Made by a program: the position numbers and the translations under genes
In this document: positions 51,434-62,813 of the stretch, in pieces
How the letters are laid out: each line of letters opens with the position of its first letter
Position numbering within the stretch: the first letter of the stretch is position 1
The notes under the pieces: generated by a model
The model's input: the letters and a program-made list of their open reading frames with translations, nothing else
Database searches by the model: none
Told to the model about the DNA's origin: nothing
Assembly (NCBI GenBank): GCA_000827205.1
Contig: KN832567.1
Span: 16,201-80,200 of the forward strand
Direction of reading: 5' to 3'
From: Plicaturopsis crispa FD-325 SS-3
Lineage: Eukaryota; Basidiomycota; Agaricomycetes; Amylocorticiales; Amylocorticiaceae
Length of the DNA: 64,000 bases

Positions 51434-54400
51434 ATGCTATTGAACAGCAAGAGCCTCGCAGTGCGGGCGATGCTGGGCTTCTGCGGGTGCGTTTCAAATC
51501 CAACGGCTAGGACTCAACGGATTCTGACCTGCCTTGCAGTATCGCGGAAATCGCAGCCGCCTTGGTGCCCAGAGTCGGCCATGGCGCACTACATGCTAAC
51601 AGCATACGCGCCCATCCAAGCGCGCTCGCACCCCGCGTCGAAACGGGCTCCAAGAACGTAATCGCGCAGATGTTTGAGTGGAATTGGTTCGTCTTTCTAT
51701 CCCGCCTCGATGCGCAGCTGATGCCGACTCAATTGACCTCTTTTCACAGGGACAGCCTCGCTGCAGAGTGCACGAACTTCCTCGGGCCAGCTGGGTATGG
51801 CTTTGTGCAAAGTACGCGTTGACCGCTCGCCCTTCAATCCGTGCTTACCCTTCTCCAGCGAGCCCCGCGAATGAGCACATCACCGGAACGCAGTGGTACA
51901 CGGACTACCAGCCCGTGACATACAACATCACCTCAAAGCGCGGCACACGCGCGCAGTTTGCCACGATGATCAAGACGTGCTCCGACGCGGGCGTGGGCGT
52001 CATCGCTGGTACGTACGCCCATCCAGCATCGCTCACTTCGGTATATTGATGCACGCACATAGATGTGCTGTGGAACCATATGCAGGGCGGATCCTCAAAT
52101 ACCGGCGTTGGCGGGACGCAGGTAACCCATTATGACTACCCCGGGATATACAATGTTTCGGTGCGCACATCTCTCTATCGTGGTGGCAGGTCTCTCGAGG
52201 ACTAACACTGCACGCAGAACTTCCATCATTGTGGACTAGGTGCGTTTGATCGTTTTCCATCGGCTCATATGCATGCTGACGCAGACACGCAGAAACCAAC
52301 GACAACATTGTGAACTACAACAGCCGCGTCGAGGTACAGACGTGCCAGCTCGTCAACCTCGCTGAGTTTGTTGCTTTCTTCCTGCCTTTCCTTTCCCGGA
52401 AATAACCCATGCATGGAACAGTTTAGCAACAAATTCGACATTCGTGCAAGCGCGGTTGGCGGCTTACGGAGACGACCTAGTGTCCTTGGGCGTCCAAGGC
52501 TTCCGGCTGGACGCAGCTAAACGTAGGTCCCTCGAGTACGAACTATTTTGCGAACGCTCACGTTCAATTTTCACAGACATGAATACTACGGACATCGCCG
52601 CGATCCTCGCCGCCATGAAGACGAAGCCCGGCTACATCACGCAGGAGACGATCTATGGATATGGGGAGCCGATTTTGCCCTCCGAGTATCTGCCAAACGG
52701 TGCGCCCTCTTTCTCTTCAGTATATGCGTGTACCGCTAAACTCAGTGACTTGCAGGCGACGCGCAGGAGTTCCGGTACACAACCGCCGTGTATAATGCTT
52801 TTAGCAACGGCCCGATTTCTGGCCTGCAGAATCTAGACAACCAGGGTACGCACTATCTCTTTTCACTTCGCTCCACCCCATAATGCTTACCTGCCTTCCA
52901 CAGGCTGGGTCCCCGGTTCGCAGGCAAACGTCTTTGTCACGAACCACGACACGGAGCGGGTATGTCTACCATATCCTTATTTATACTTGCGCTCACCCTA
53001 AACGCCTTGCCCTACAGAACGGCGGCGCACTGAACTACAAGTCCGCCAGCAACACATACATCACTGGTACTGTATTCAGCCTCGCGCACCCGTACGGAAC
53101 GCCGACAGTGCTCTCGAGCTACTCCTTCACGGACATCGACGCCGGGGCTCCTAGCAGCGGTATGCCTCCTCCTCCCCCCCTCCTCATCATCCCCAGATTC
53201 ATCCTGACCCCTATCCACAGGTGCAGGCGCGTGCGCTACCGCGGGCGGGACGGGTGGCTGGCTATGCCAGCACCGCTACCCGGCGATCGCGGGCATGGTC
53301 GGGTTCCGCAACGCCGTCGGGTCCGGCGCACTCGTGAACTTCGTGACGGGCACGACGTCGCAGATCGCGTTCGGGCGCGGCGCGGCGGGGCACGTCGCGA
53401 TCAACAATGCGGACGCGGCGTGGACGGTCACACTCACAACGGCGCTCAAGAATGGCGCTTACTGCGACGTGGTGGGCGGGGCGGTTGCGAGCGGCGCGAC
53501 GGGGTGCACCGGCTCTGGGTAAGCGGCCCTGCTAGTGATGAACGGCGTTGTGCTGACGATTTGGATGCGTAGATATGTGGTGGCGTCAGGAAAAGTCACG
53601 TTCACCGTTCCGGCGCGAAGCGCGATTGCGCTGCACACGGCTGCGATGTACACTGGTAATGCGACATCGAGCAGCTCTGTCCTTGCGTCCTCCGTCAAAG
53701 CGTCCTCCGTCTCCACCTCAGCCTCTACCTCCAAGTCGGCTTCGGCTTCTGTCTCCGCCACCAAGTCTGCCTCCACTGTGGCCTCGTCTTCCAGCAGCGC
53801 CGCCGTCCCAGCTAGCTCCGTATCCGTCACGTTTTCAGAGACCGCTACCACTGCTACCGGAGAGGTGAGCACATGCCTAATAACCTTCCTCAGACCACCG
53901 TGACTGATATATGTCTATGCAGAGTGTATATGTGATCGGCAGCATCTCGCAACTCGGCACATGGGCCCCTGCCTCCGCGGTGCGCACTATCCCACTCTCG
54001 CGCTTTCTCATGTCACTGACAATGGTTCCTCCCTCTGTTAGATTCTGCTTAAAGCGAACGGTTCTGTATGGTCAGGGACGGTGGTCCTGCCGGCATCGAC
54101 AACGTTCCAGTACAAGTTCATTCGCAAGAGTGCGTCGGGCACGGTGCGTGGTTCATCCCGTCGTAGCGCATGGGCCTGGTACTGACGAGGATGCTATCTA
54201 GGTGACGTGGGAGACAGACCCTAATCGGTCAGACACGACACCCGCATCGGGGTCGCAGACACTTTGCGGCGTTTTCAAGTGTGTAGTGCTTTACTCAATC
54301 TGCCTCCTCCGTGCTCTAACATATGTGCGTTTGCAGCGACCACACAACGACGACTTGTGCAGCTTCTAGCAGCGGCACCACCTCGGTCGCTGCATCGTCC

Positions 54401-55057
54401 AGCAAGGTGTCCAGCTCGTCGTCCTCGTCCACCAAAACCGCCAGCACGTCGAGCACAAAAGCCTCAAGTACGAGTGTCGCTTCATCCACAACGTCCAAGG
54501 CGGCGACTACATCCACTACCAGCAAAGCCTCTAGCGCGTCCGCGTCGAGCACCGCATCCGCGTCGAGCACCAGCTCAGCCGCTGTCCCGTCCGGCTCTGT
54601 CGCGGTCAGCTTTGTGGAGACCGCGACGACTGCGACCGGCGAGGTGCGCTTCATCGTAGCTATTCTCTTTGAAACGCACTCACCTCACCGTCTTTTTGCA
54701 GGGCATATACCTCTCAGGGAGCATCCAGCAGCTCGGATCGTGGTCTACATCGTCTCTGGTACGCTTGACCATCATTCGACGTCCCTTTCATCGGACGCTT
54801 ATTCTTGATACGTAGATTACCTTGAAGGCGGTGAACTCCACGGCATGGAGCGTCACGGTCAACCTCCCTAAATCGACCGCTTTCCAGTACAAGTTCATCC
54901 GCAAGTCGAGTTCTGGCAAGGTAAGCATTGGTGCACTTGTTGCCGGAATGTCGAAGCTGACCATGACCGGCGATAGATAACTTGGGAGGCCAACCCCAAC
55001 CGCATGGATACGACGCCTGCCTCGGGCACGCAAACTCTCAACACAACTTTCCGATAA
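51434..55057 (+). CDS. Secreted GH13 alpha-amylase with two CBM20 starch-binding domains
   Basis: This is an extracellular endo-amylase hydrolysing alpha-1,4 bonds in starch. There are many short introns from ATG 51434. The N-terminus is hydrophobic (MLLNSKSLAVRAMLGFCGIA), then VIAQMFEWNWDSLAAECTNF. The four GH13 regions are visible: DVLWNHM, GFRLDAAKH (nucleophile Asp; the final H comes from the next exon), YITQETIYG (acid/base Glu) and FVTNHDTER (third Asp). After the C domain a Ser/Ala linker leads to a first CBM20 (VSVTFSETATTATGESVYVI, GSISQLGTWAP, QYKFIRKSASGTVTWETDPN). A second Ser/Thr linker leads to a second CBM20 (VAVSFVETATTATGEGIYLS, GSIQQLGSWS, QYKFIRKSSSGKITWEANPN). The protein ends TQTLNTTFR. 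Two tandem CBM20 domains are unusual and arose by internal duplication. Confidence 0.92.
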
Positions 55058-55714
55058 TATGATAGTCGCGCCCACAATCCAGTTTATAGGTGTCGGAGCC
55101 TACACTACAATAGACATGGAGCCTCTGACCTCCCTGTATAATTTCTTCCTTACAATCATTAATGCCAGGGGCTTTGTGTATGACTTACTTACCACTCATA
55201 ATCTGAATCAATTGCTTACGAGCTTGCTGACATGCACTACCGTAGCTTGAAGGACTCACTGCATCGGAGGGAAATGCGCTTCAGGACTCAGGGCTATTGA
55301 AATCCATGGCAGCTCAAATAGATAGACCTGGTTGTTTGCACCCGATGCTTGGGCCAAACTCATATCGCAAATTCAACTACAAGTAGCTCAGATTAACCAT
55401 AAGATCGGCCTGTACAACGAGCCACAACACGGCAACACAGGGAAATAATCATATGACGGTACGAAAACCAGCCTTGAGGCGGACAGTCTAACATTAGGCC
55501 AAGCAGGCAAGCAAGCAGGGATACCGGACAGACACTCGGATACCCGAGACCAACACGGCTGCTACCGTGCCTAAGCCTCCAGACCACGCACATCGCTCTA
55601 AATCTCCTCATCATCATTGTGCGCCTCCCGAGCCTCCCTGCACAGCGTCGGAACTGCACCCACAACACAATACGTTAGCACTCCCGTCCACCTCGACATC
55701 AACACCGAAACACA
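55058..55714. other. Amylase 3' flank, no gene
   Basis: About 650 bp. Short (A/C)AGGCAAGCAAGCAGG words near 55500. No coding sequence is supported. Confidence 0.4.
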
Positions 55715-56815
55715 CCATCCAGCGGCTTCCGCGCGGTGCAGTAGTCAACGAGCTACGGGCACAGGACGTGCATGTCCGCCGCGACCCCGCCGGTGTCGCC
55801 CGCACTGAGGAGGAGCGCGTCGATGTCCGCCTGCGGCGGGAAGGGGAGTTCGTCGAGCGAGAGCCCGCCGATCCACACGAGCGGTATGTCGTCTGCAAAG
55901 TTAAGGTAAAGGGAGCTACGCAACCTGAAGTATAATAATCACGGTAAAATAGTAAAGTAACAGAACTGCGATGAGCACAAACGCGAAAGAGGGCCCACGC
56001 ACCGTCCCACAAAGCCCACTCGCACCCCCAAAAACGCAGCGACGCGCACACGATACTGTCATCCTCCGGGCAGAGCTCGTCGATATGCAAGTCGCCCGTG
56101 GGCTTGCAGTGGGGGCGCGACTTGAGCTTGCGGAAGCCGACCAGGCGGTAGTCGGGTCCAAGCTACTCGTCAGTTGAGGGTTGCTGGTTGTCGGGCGTGG
56201 AGGGTTCCTGACAGTCGGGCGGGGTGCGCGTTGTCGAGGCACATGCGGCCGCACGGGCGGAACTGGCCGGTGCTGCGCCGCACGACGTTCCTCTCGCCAA
56301 GCTCGTCAGTCGCGTGTGCGTCCGCGAGGAGCATGAGTATCGTGACCCTGTGCAAACAAACGTGTCAGTAATACTGTGCGAACGAGCGCATTAGCGACAC
56401 AGTGCGAACGCGTCTCTGCCCGCGAAACACGGCCACCTCCCCGGCGCACCAAAGAATGAGTGTAACGCACCTTTTATCGAAGGGCAGCTCCATGAACGTG
56501 TCCTTCGCGCCGCAGTCCTTCAGTACCATGCACGCGACCGCGCGCCCCCAGCCCTAGTCCCATCCCACCTCGCGTTCCCCCACCTCGTGCGCCATCCCCC
56601 CCGCCTCTCCGTGCCCGTGAAAGCTGGGCACGGCGAAGCCCTGTAGCGGCGCGAGCGGGCCACGGTACGTGGGCGACGCTTCTGTATGATCATGGTCGTT
56701 ATTGTGTGAACGCGAGGCGGAGCTCGAGCGGCCCGAGGACGACGGCGCGGCCGGCGTGGGTGACGCGGTATACGCCTGCGCTAATGGATTCCTGAACGGC
56801 GGCGAGTAGCACCGT
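55715..56815 (-). pseudogene. Dead kinase-like copy K3
   Basis: Read on the minus strand, the order of K1/K2 motifs is kept but scattered over frames. ESISAGVYRVTHAGRAVVLG lies near 56800-56740. PLAPLQGFAVPSFHGHGE and, after in-frame stops, VACMVLKDCGAKDTFMELPF lie near 56650-56480. LLADAHATDELGERNVV is near 56340-56280. DLHIDELCPEDDSIVCASLR is near 56090. ADDIPLVWIGGLSLDELPFP and AADMHVLCP are near 55880-55750. Stops and frame changes and a loss of the IDF segment show decay. G+C content is markedly higher than in K1 and K2. It shares orientation with K2 and sits between the amylase and secreted gene B. Confidence 0.68.
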
Positions 56816-57884
56816 ATATGTAGGCCGGGCAGGGGCCTTGAATGTCCGTTAGACGGTCACAGCGCATGCGCAGGTGACCTCGCCTGCGCGGGGGAGTCAT
56901 ACAGCCCCTCAGCAGTCGAGGAGGAGGGTGGCGCAGGCGGATTCGTCAGGGAGGTCAAAGTGGGCGCGGGCGCGGCTCATCGCGTTCGAAAGAGGAGGCT
57001 GGCGTGCCAGTGGTTCGGGCCAAGAGGGTGCGGTTCAAGCGAAGATGGTGTGGCTTGAGCGAAGACGAGCCGGGCTGTTGTCGACCGAGGTGTTATCAGT
57101 GTAAACAAAGGCGCATATACGCGGCGGGTATTCGTGCAAGCCTTGCCCCGCATCCGTAGGCGAGACAGAGACACTGGTGAAGATGATCATGATGGAACAT
57201 GGACCCGCGCCATCCTCATTCGCGGCGGTGTTTGGCTGCACCCCAGACGCCAAACAACCGCCTCTTCCCAAGTACTGGCTCTTTGAAGACTGCACCACGC
57301 CTCCGACAAAGCTCGCAAAAGCCCGAGCCCTCACAAACATGATGCAAAAACTTGGTCAGGCCCAAAAGACATCGCATATACCCAAGCCTGGTGTCCAGTC
57401 CTTTATTTGAGTGGCAGAATCATGTGGCACAGGGATGACGCGTGTGCACAGGGTGTGTGCATCTAATGTTTCTGGACGGGTATGCTATGTTAGTCTCTCC
57501 TAGACAGACACCAACAGTCGTACCTTAATGCTATGTGTAGAATATATCCGCTCTGTACACGCGAGTCCTGGCGACTCGCAAAGTGCGCCGGCCGGCGCGC
57601 CTGCACGCTAAACGGTACTTACAGCACTGGCAAGAGTCTCCGACATTCAAGATATCGCTAACGCGCAGCCATCCACGACTTAGAAGTCCCACTTCCACGC
57701 CCGATGCAATGATTTCTATTCAGAAAAGGGGAGAGACATAGTAGGAGGATAACAATCATGAGACCATGAAAGTCATGTTAAAGCAGCGAATTATAGGTGG
57801 TGTTGGGGGTAGCTTCGAGATTGGTTTGTCGTCTTGTCAGCACTACAGAAAATACACCGGGAGCGCGTACAACACACACATATC
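56816..57884. other. Mostly gene-free stretch beside K3
   Basis: One small plus-strand frame, 57183-57410 (75 aa, MIMMEHGPAPSSFAAVFGC ... PPLPKYWLFED), has protein-like composition but no recognised family. From about 57620 the sequence matches the 3' flank of secreted gene A on the other strand. Confidence 0.35.
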
Positions 57885-58731
57885 TCAAAGCTGACTGTCG
57901 CAGTTTAACGGAAGGAAGCCAATGAGGGGGGAAATATCGCTGTCGGGGAGGAGACTTATGGGGAGCATGGCAATGGACATGCGAAGATGACACAGAATAA
58001 GCACAAATACGCGTCGGGGAATGATGCCACTTACCCGATGCCAGTGAGAAGGGGCTTGAGCACATCCCCTGAATAATCAGTACCATTGATGGTGAGCTCG
58101 GGGATAGCGCCGAGCTGTCTGTTGATACCACAGAATACTCGGGCAAAGACCGCGATCATTTGTAGGACATCGGCCTGGGTAGTACCATCGAACTCGCCTA
58201 TCGGCAGGTCGACAAAACCGTTCATCTCAGTGACGGCATCACCGAGGATCGCCTCAAGGCTGTCGATGATGGGGGTGATGACCTCCTCGGTCGCATTCTG
58301 AGAGGTGAGGAAATCTGCCAAGAATCCGTAAGAAAAACAGCGACTAAAAGACATCCATTGCACTCACTGAGTTCCTGGGTGACAGGGGTGACCCTCGATT
58401 CCAATTTGGCCAGGATGAGGGCCATGCCGCGGAGACCATCACGGGGGGCAACGCCGCCGACTGCACCCTCGACAGCAGCGACTGCGCCATCGACAGGGGC
58501 GTCGCGGCCAAGGATACCACCGGCAAGACCCGTGGCAGTGCCGATGGCACCACCGGCAACACCCTCGACGGTATTAACATCCCCACCAACGGCGGGAATC
58601 TGACGACCAACAAAACTACCTCCGAGACCCTCAACAGAGTTAACGGCGCCGGAGACGGCGGGTGTGAGGGGGCACGCGAAGGCGTCGAGAGCGAGGGTCG
58701 CGATAAAGAAAGTGGAGGCAAAAGAGTGCAT
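57885..58731 (-). CDS. Secreted Gly/Val-rich protein B, paralogue of A
   Basis: There are three exons from ATG 58731. A signal peptide (MHSFASTFFIATLALDAFA) and a repeat region (SVEGLGGSFVGRQIPAVGG, TVEGVAGGAIGTATGLAGG, AVEGAVGGVAPRD) match A closely. Then come ILAKLESRVTPVTQEL and, after an intron, DFLTSQNATEEVITPIIDSL. Beyond that the two diverge: B has LPIGEFDGTTQADVLQMIAV and INRQLGAIPELTINGTDYSG instead of A's PTVQATEQDLAKIVADVICV. Its last exon encodes only about 18 residues (DISPLIGFLPLNCDSQL), where A has a long hydrophobic tail. B therefore lacks A's hydrophobic C-terminus. The conserved TATA box and 3' flank show whole-gene duplication. Confidence 0.7.
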
Positions 58732-58844
58732 TTTTGTAAAGATTGCGAGGGTGTCTGGCGAGACGTGGGGAGGTTGGGAATAGGGAAGGGGGAGAAGAGC
58801 AGGTGACAGTAAGTCGATGGAGAGCATACCACAGACGCGCAGGA

Positions 58845-58851
58845 CTTTATA
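58845..58851 (-). promoter_or_regulatory. TATA box of secreted gene B
   Basis: TATAAAG on the minus strand lies 120 bp before the start codon in the same context (CCGCTATAAAGTCCTGCG) as in gene A. Confidence 0.65.
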
Positions 58852-58979
58852 GCGGTGGGCCCAGGGGGAGGGCCGGAAAGAAAACCGCGACATCATTCCC
58901 TGTTAAGCGTAACTGCTCTAGACCGGTTACCGTCTGCCTATAAGAAAGGCGAGCTTGTCGATAAACTGTCGACGCTAGC

Positions 58980-61000
58980 TCATAGTGCACAATAAGGATA
59001 GCTGAGGATCGGGAGCCGCGCGTAGACCTTGGGGGAGCCGCGCGAACCGGGCGGAACGAGAGGACTATTGCCTTGAGCAAATCGAGCACAGCGCTGCGAT
59101 TGCAGATGGTGTGCACTTGGTGTTAGTTAACTGTCGCCGGCGGGTTTGTGCAACAAGCCTGCGGTGTCCTTGCGTGATTCACCTTCGCCCCCGTGCGATA
59201 TGTGCGGCGTCCTTGTATAATATGCGCAGCCTCATTGTACCCTCGTGCGATTTGCTGGATTTTCTTGATGGTCGGAGACTCGTGCAGGGGACACACGGTT
59301 GCGACGATGCTGTTTCATCGCCCGATACGCAAGGACGACAAGATGCGCAAGCTTCACGATGCGATGTGCGCACTTGCCGGCGGCGTCATGGCCTGTTCGA
59401 TCCTGCACACAATAAGGATAGCCGAGGATCGAGATGCGCGCGTAGACCGTAGGGGGCCGCGCGGATCGGGCAGAGCTAGAGAGCATCGCACTGGACAATG
59501 CGATAATAACGTTCAACATAACGAGTATATATGCAGTAGCGCCACGATCGCAGATGGTGTGCACTCACCGGGATGGAGTCTGCCCCCTCGTGTCATCTGC
59601 CGGCGGCATCCTCTGCGATCTACCCGCGGAGACGTGGTGCGATCGGAGACCTGCGTCGGCTCCTTGGTACGCGGAGGGTAAGTCTATCGGTATCCCGCAC
59701 GTATCGCTTTGCTTGTAGCGACCGGGGTCGCTGTGCTTGTCGCTTTGCTTGCGAGAAGCCACCTGGTTCTTGGGCGAGTGTATCTTTAGAGCGAGTGCAC
59801 AACTGGATCGTTTCTGGGCATGCGGAAGGGGACCCGCCCCGTTGAAAGCTTGTGCGCAACGTGGCCGTGAGGTGTCCTCGGTAGCCGTAGCAGCTGTGGG
59901 CCTTTCGCTTAGTAGCCGGTAGCAGCGGACGTCGCGTATATATGCTCGCGGAGTTCCTTGCAGCGAGTGTATCGTTTTTTTGTTCGAGATACTTGCGAAG
60001 GGCATTGGAGGTTGCGAGCTTGAAAGCAACTTGGCCGTGTTTTGTGGGCGCAGAATGAGACGTAGAGGTTGTCCTAAGTAGCCGAAGCCGTGACCGTGTG
60101 CATTGTCCTAGGTAGCCGTAAACGTTGTGTTGTCCCTGATAGCCGACAGACGTAACGCTATCCTACTTAGCAGCCGCGGACATTGCGCATATATGCTCGC
60201 GGAGACACGCACGATGGCAACGATGTATTTTCCTTGCCCGATACGCAAGCCGTCGCGATGCGATACACAAGCTTCACGATGTGAGGTGCAAGCTTGACGA
60301 TACGATGCGCGCACTGGCCGGTGGTGGCCTCGCAGTGCCTACTGGCGGCATCCCATGCAATCCAGTGCACAATAAGAGTAGCCCTGCGTTCTCGTAACGA
60401 GATATGCGCGTCAACCTAGAGGACGCCGCGCGGACCGGGCAGAGCTAGAGTATCGCATCGCACTGTACAAAACGAGCTCAGCGCCGCGATCGCAGATGTT
60501 ATGCACTATGATCCCAGACGAATGTGTGCTCACCGGGTCTGGGCTCGACCCCTTCGTGTCATCTGCCGCCGGCGTCCTTGTATGACATGCCGGCGGCGCG
60601 CTCGCACGATCTGCCGCCGTTCGCGTAGCTCGCGCTCCTTGGTGCTCGGAGGCGCGACGTGCGTCGCGCGGCTGGATCTTGACGGCATAGAGCCTGTGAA
60701 ATGGCAGCGCATTTGTTGAGAGACCGTGGCGCGATTGAACAACGACGAGTCAACGAAGGACGCCAGATCTGTTGACTCCCCGTGTCGAAGTCCGCCCCTC
60801 GCGTCATCTGCCGGCGACGTCCTTGCGTGATTTACCCTCGCCCTCGTCCTCGTCAAGTATGCTCCTGCGTTTGCCCCGACACGATCTGCCGCCACTCACT
60901 CTGGCTCGTAGCTTATTGGTGCTCGGAGACTCGTCGTGTACCTGATTTCGATGACGGCATTGAGTAACTCTGGTAGATGACCGGTAGCGCCACGCCAAAT
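58980..61000. repeat. Degenerate tandem/dispersed repeats, about 0.4-1 kb spacing
   Basis: A unit starting CACAATAAGgATAGC and containing GCGCGTAGACC, CCGCGCGGA(T/C)CGGGCAGA, and GCGATCGCAGATGGTGTGCAC occurs at about 58988, 59407 and 60366. A second unit with GTCATCTGCCGGCG(G/A)C and GTCCTTG(C/T)(G/A)TGAT recurs at about 59165, 59590, 60555 and 60800. A third, GTAGCCG ... GCAGC(G/C)GC(G)GAC plus ATATATGCTCGCGGAG, recurs at 59910-59960 and 60165-60210. Open frames here are by-products of the repeats and lack protein-like sequence. No transposase or other coding domain is seen. Confidence 0.6.
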
Positions 61001-61099
61001 GTATTGAACGACGCGCCGGATCGACTTAACGACGCCGGATCGATGACGCTAGATGGGTAGAACAACACGGGAACGAGAGAATAACGAGAACGAGGGAGC

Positions 61100-62570
61100 G
61101 ACCGTTGACCGAAATTTCGTGAGCGCGATCTGGTCGACTCGGTGCGTGATCCTGTCGACTTTGTGCGCGGTCCTGTCGACGCAGTGCGCGGTCACAACAA
61201 CAGTCCTGTCGCGTCACGAATCGATTCCGCGGTCCTGTCGTGACTTCGTACGCGTTGTGCACGAGGGATGGCGGCGACACGGCTAAGGGTTAAGACGCAG
61301 CTGAAGGACAGGACAACGCTGAACGCTGACTAAGATCGGACACGGACCGCGCGACGACGGCGTACACTGGACCGCCGACCGCGAAGGCGCGAATCCGTTG
61401 CGCAGCTCGCGAATCCGTACGTGCAGATCGCGAGTCCGTACGTGCAGCTCGCGGATCCGTGAATGCAGCCCGACGATATGTACTCTGCCCGCGAATATGT
61501 ACTCTGCCCGACGATACAGGACCGCGAGCGGTCGCACGATGCACAACCGTGAGCAGCACGACGCACAACCGTAAGCGGCACGACGCGTGAGCGCGCAGAC
61601 AGTCCGACATGTATGCGCGCTGGGGAGTACGAGATGTACACGCGCAAGTGGTGGCATCTGAACACTGCGCGATGAGATCGTGACTTCTGGAAACATGACA
61701 CAGGACATGGTATATACCTCGAAAGCTGCGCGCTCGCATGGAACATGAACGCTGCGCGCTAGCATGGACCTTGAAGGCTGCGCGCCAGCATGTAACTTGC
61801 ATGCTGCTCGCCGGGAAAAACTTGCTCGGCAGTTCACGTTGTCGCACTTTGATCTGGTCAGGACTTGTTTACGGAGTGTGACACATCGACATAGGACTAG
61901 GGTTGGCGCGTCGAGTATGGGAATCCTCGAGGGGAGAAAGCTAGCTGGATCCGCGAAAAGAAACAATGACGCGATGGAGACAATGACAACGACGGTGAGA
62001 AGCAGACTGGGACACGCCACGGCGACAGAAAAGTGTCGTGCAAGCACTGGCAGTTACGCGACGACGAACAAGACGCTCGATCGCCATGAATGCGATAGGT
62101 TCCCATGGGAGGCATGCCAACGCAGAAAGGCCCACGCACAAGCGCGAACCGTGAAAGCGCGAGCCTAGAACAAAGGACAAAGTACAAGTCCAGGATGAGA
62201 TTCAAGCATGCGAAAGAGCGAGGAAAGAATAGATAGCGATGAAAACGTACATGGTTGCAACGATGAAGACATTGTAATTGATAGGGAGGAGAATTAGGGA
62301 TTGGATGCCGTACTGGTGCGCCGTATTTGCGCAGAGAGCTGTTATACTCGGGTGAAGGACTGCTGTATTCGGGCAAATGAATGCCGTATGTGTGCGTGAG
62401 CTGCCGCATTCATGGAACGAAATTTCACAGTCGTGCAACGGGAACCGCATCCGTGAATGAAGGTGCCGCATTTCAAGAATATAGAGGCGCATTCGAGGAG
62501 AAAGGCGGACCGTACAGAGGTGCAGTGCTCGAGCGAGGATCGAATAAAGGCTTAAGTGGACGGCGGGGAT
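61100..62570. repeat. Series of different short minisatellites, about 20-30 bp units
   Basis: Successive small arrays adjoin one another. GCG(C/G)GTCCTGTCGAC-type units lie at 61125-61240. CGTGCAGCTCGCGGATCCGTA-like units lie at 61395-61460. CGAATATGTACTCTGCCC units lie at 61470-61525. CGACGCACAACCGTAAG units lie at 61530-61590. Units with GCTGCGCGC(T/C)AGCATG lie at 61720-61805. Loose (A/G)TGCCGTAT/CTGCCGCATTC units lie at 62300-62490. The repeat keeps three minus-strand frames open over 61283-62047, which yields an apparent Arg/His/Leu-rich protein without an ATG start. Not considered coding. Confidence 0.6.
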
Positions 62571-62813
62571 AAGACAGTGTATGTTTTCGCACCAAAAGAC
62601 AACTTAATGGCGGTGTCGGCATCGACAGGGGCTTAAGGTTGTTTGGCAGGAGTGAGCCGGACCAAACACCGCCGAGGCCGGAGATAGCGCCGCCGACGTC
62701 CGAGCCTTCCCCATCCGCCCTTCCCCTTGTAATCCTCATCTCCTGTCGCATACATATAACCCCTCGCTCCTTTACACCCTCGTCCACTCATTTTACTTAC
62801 TTACCAGCCACAT

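Noticed and set aside
53459-54654. Minus-strand acidic Ala/Glu/Asp-rich frames
   Set aside because: They are antisense to the Ser/Thr linkers and CBM20 exons of the amylase.
55567-55935. 122-codon plus-strand frame
   Set aside because: It is antisense to the decayed kinase-like copy K3.
61283-62047. Long minus-strand open frame (254 codons) rich in Arg/His/Leu
   Set aside because: It begins with GTG, has two equally open overlapping frames, and its sequence is produced by the underlying minisatellites. No domain or splice structure.
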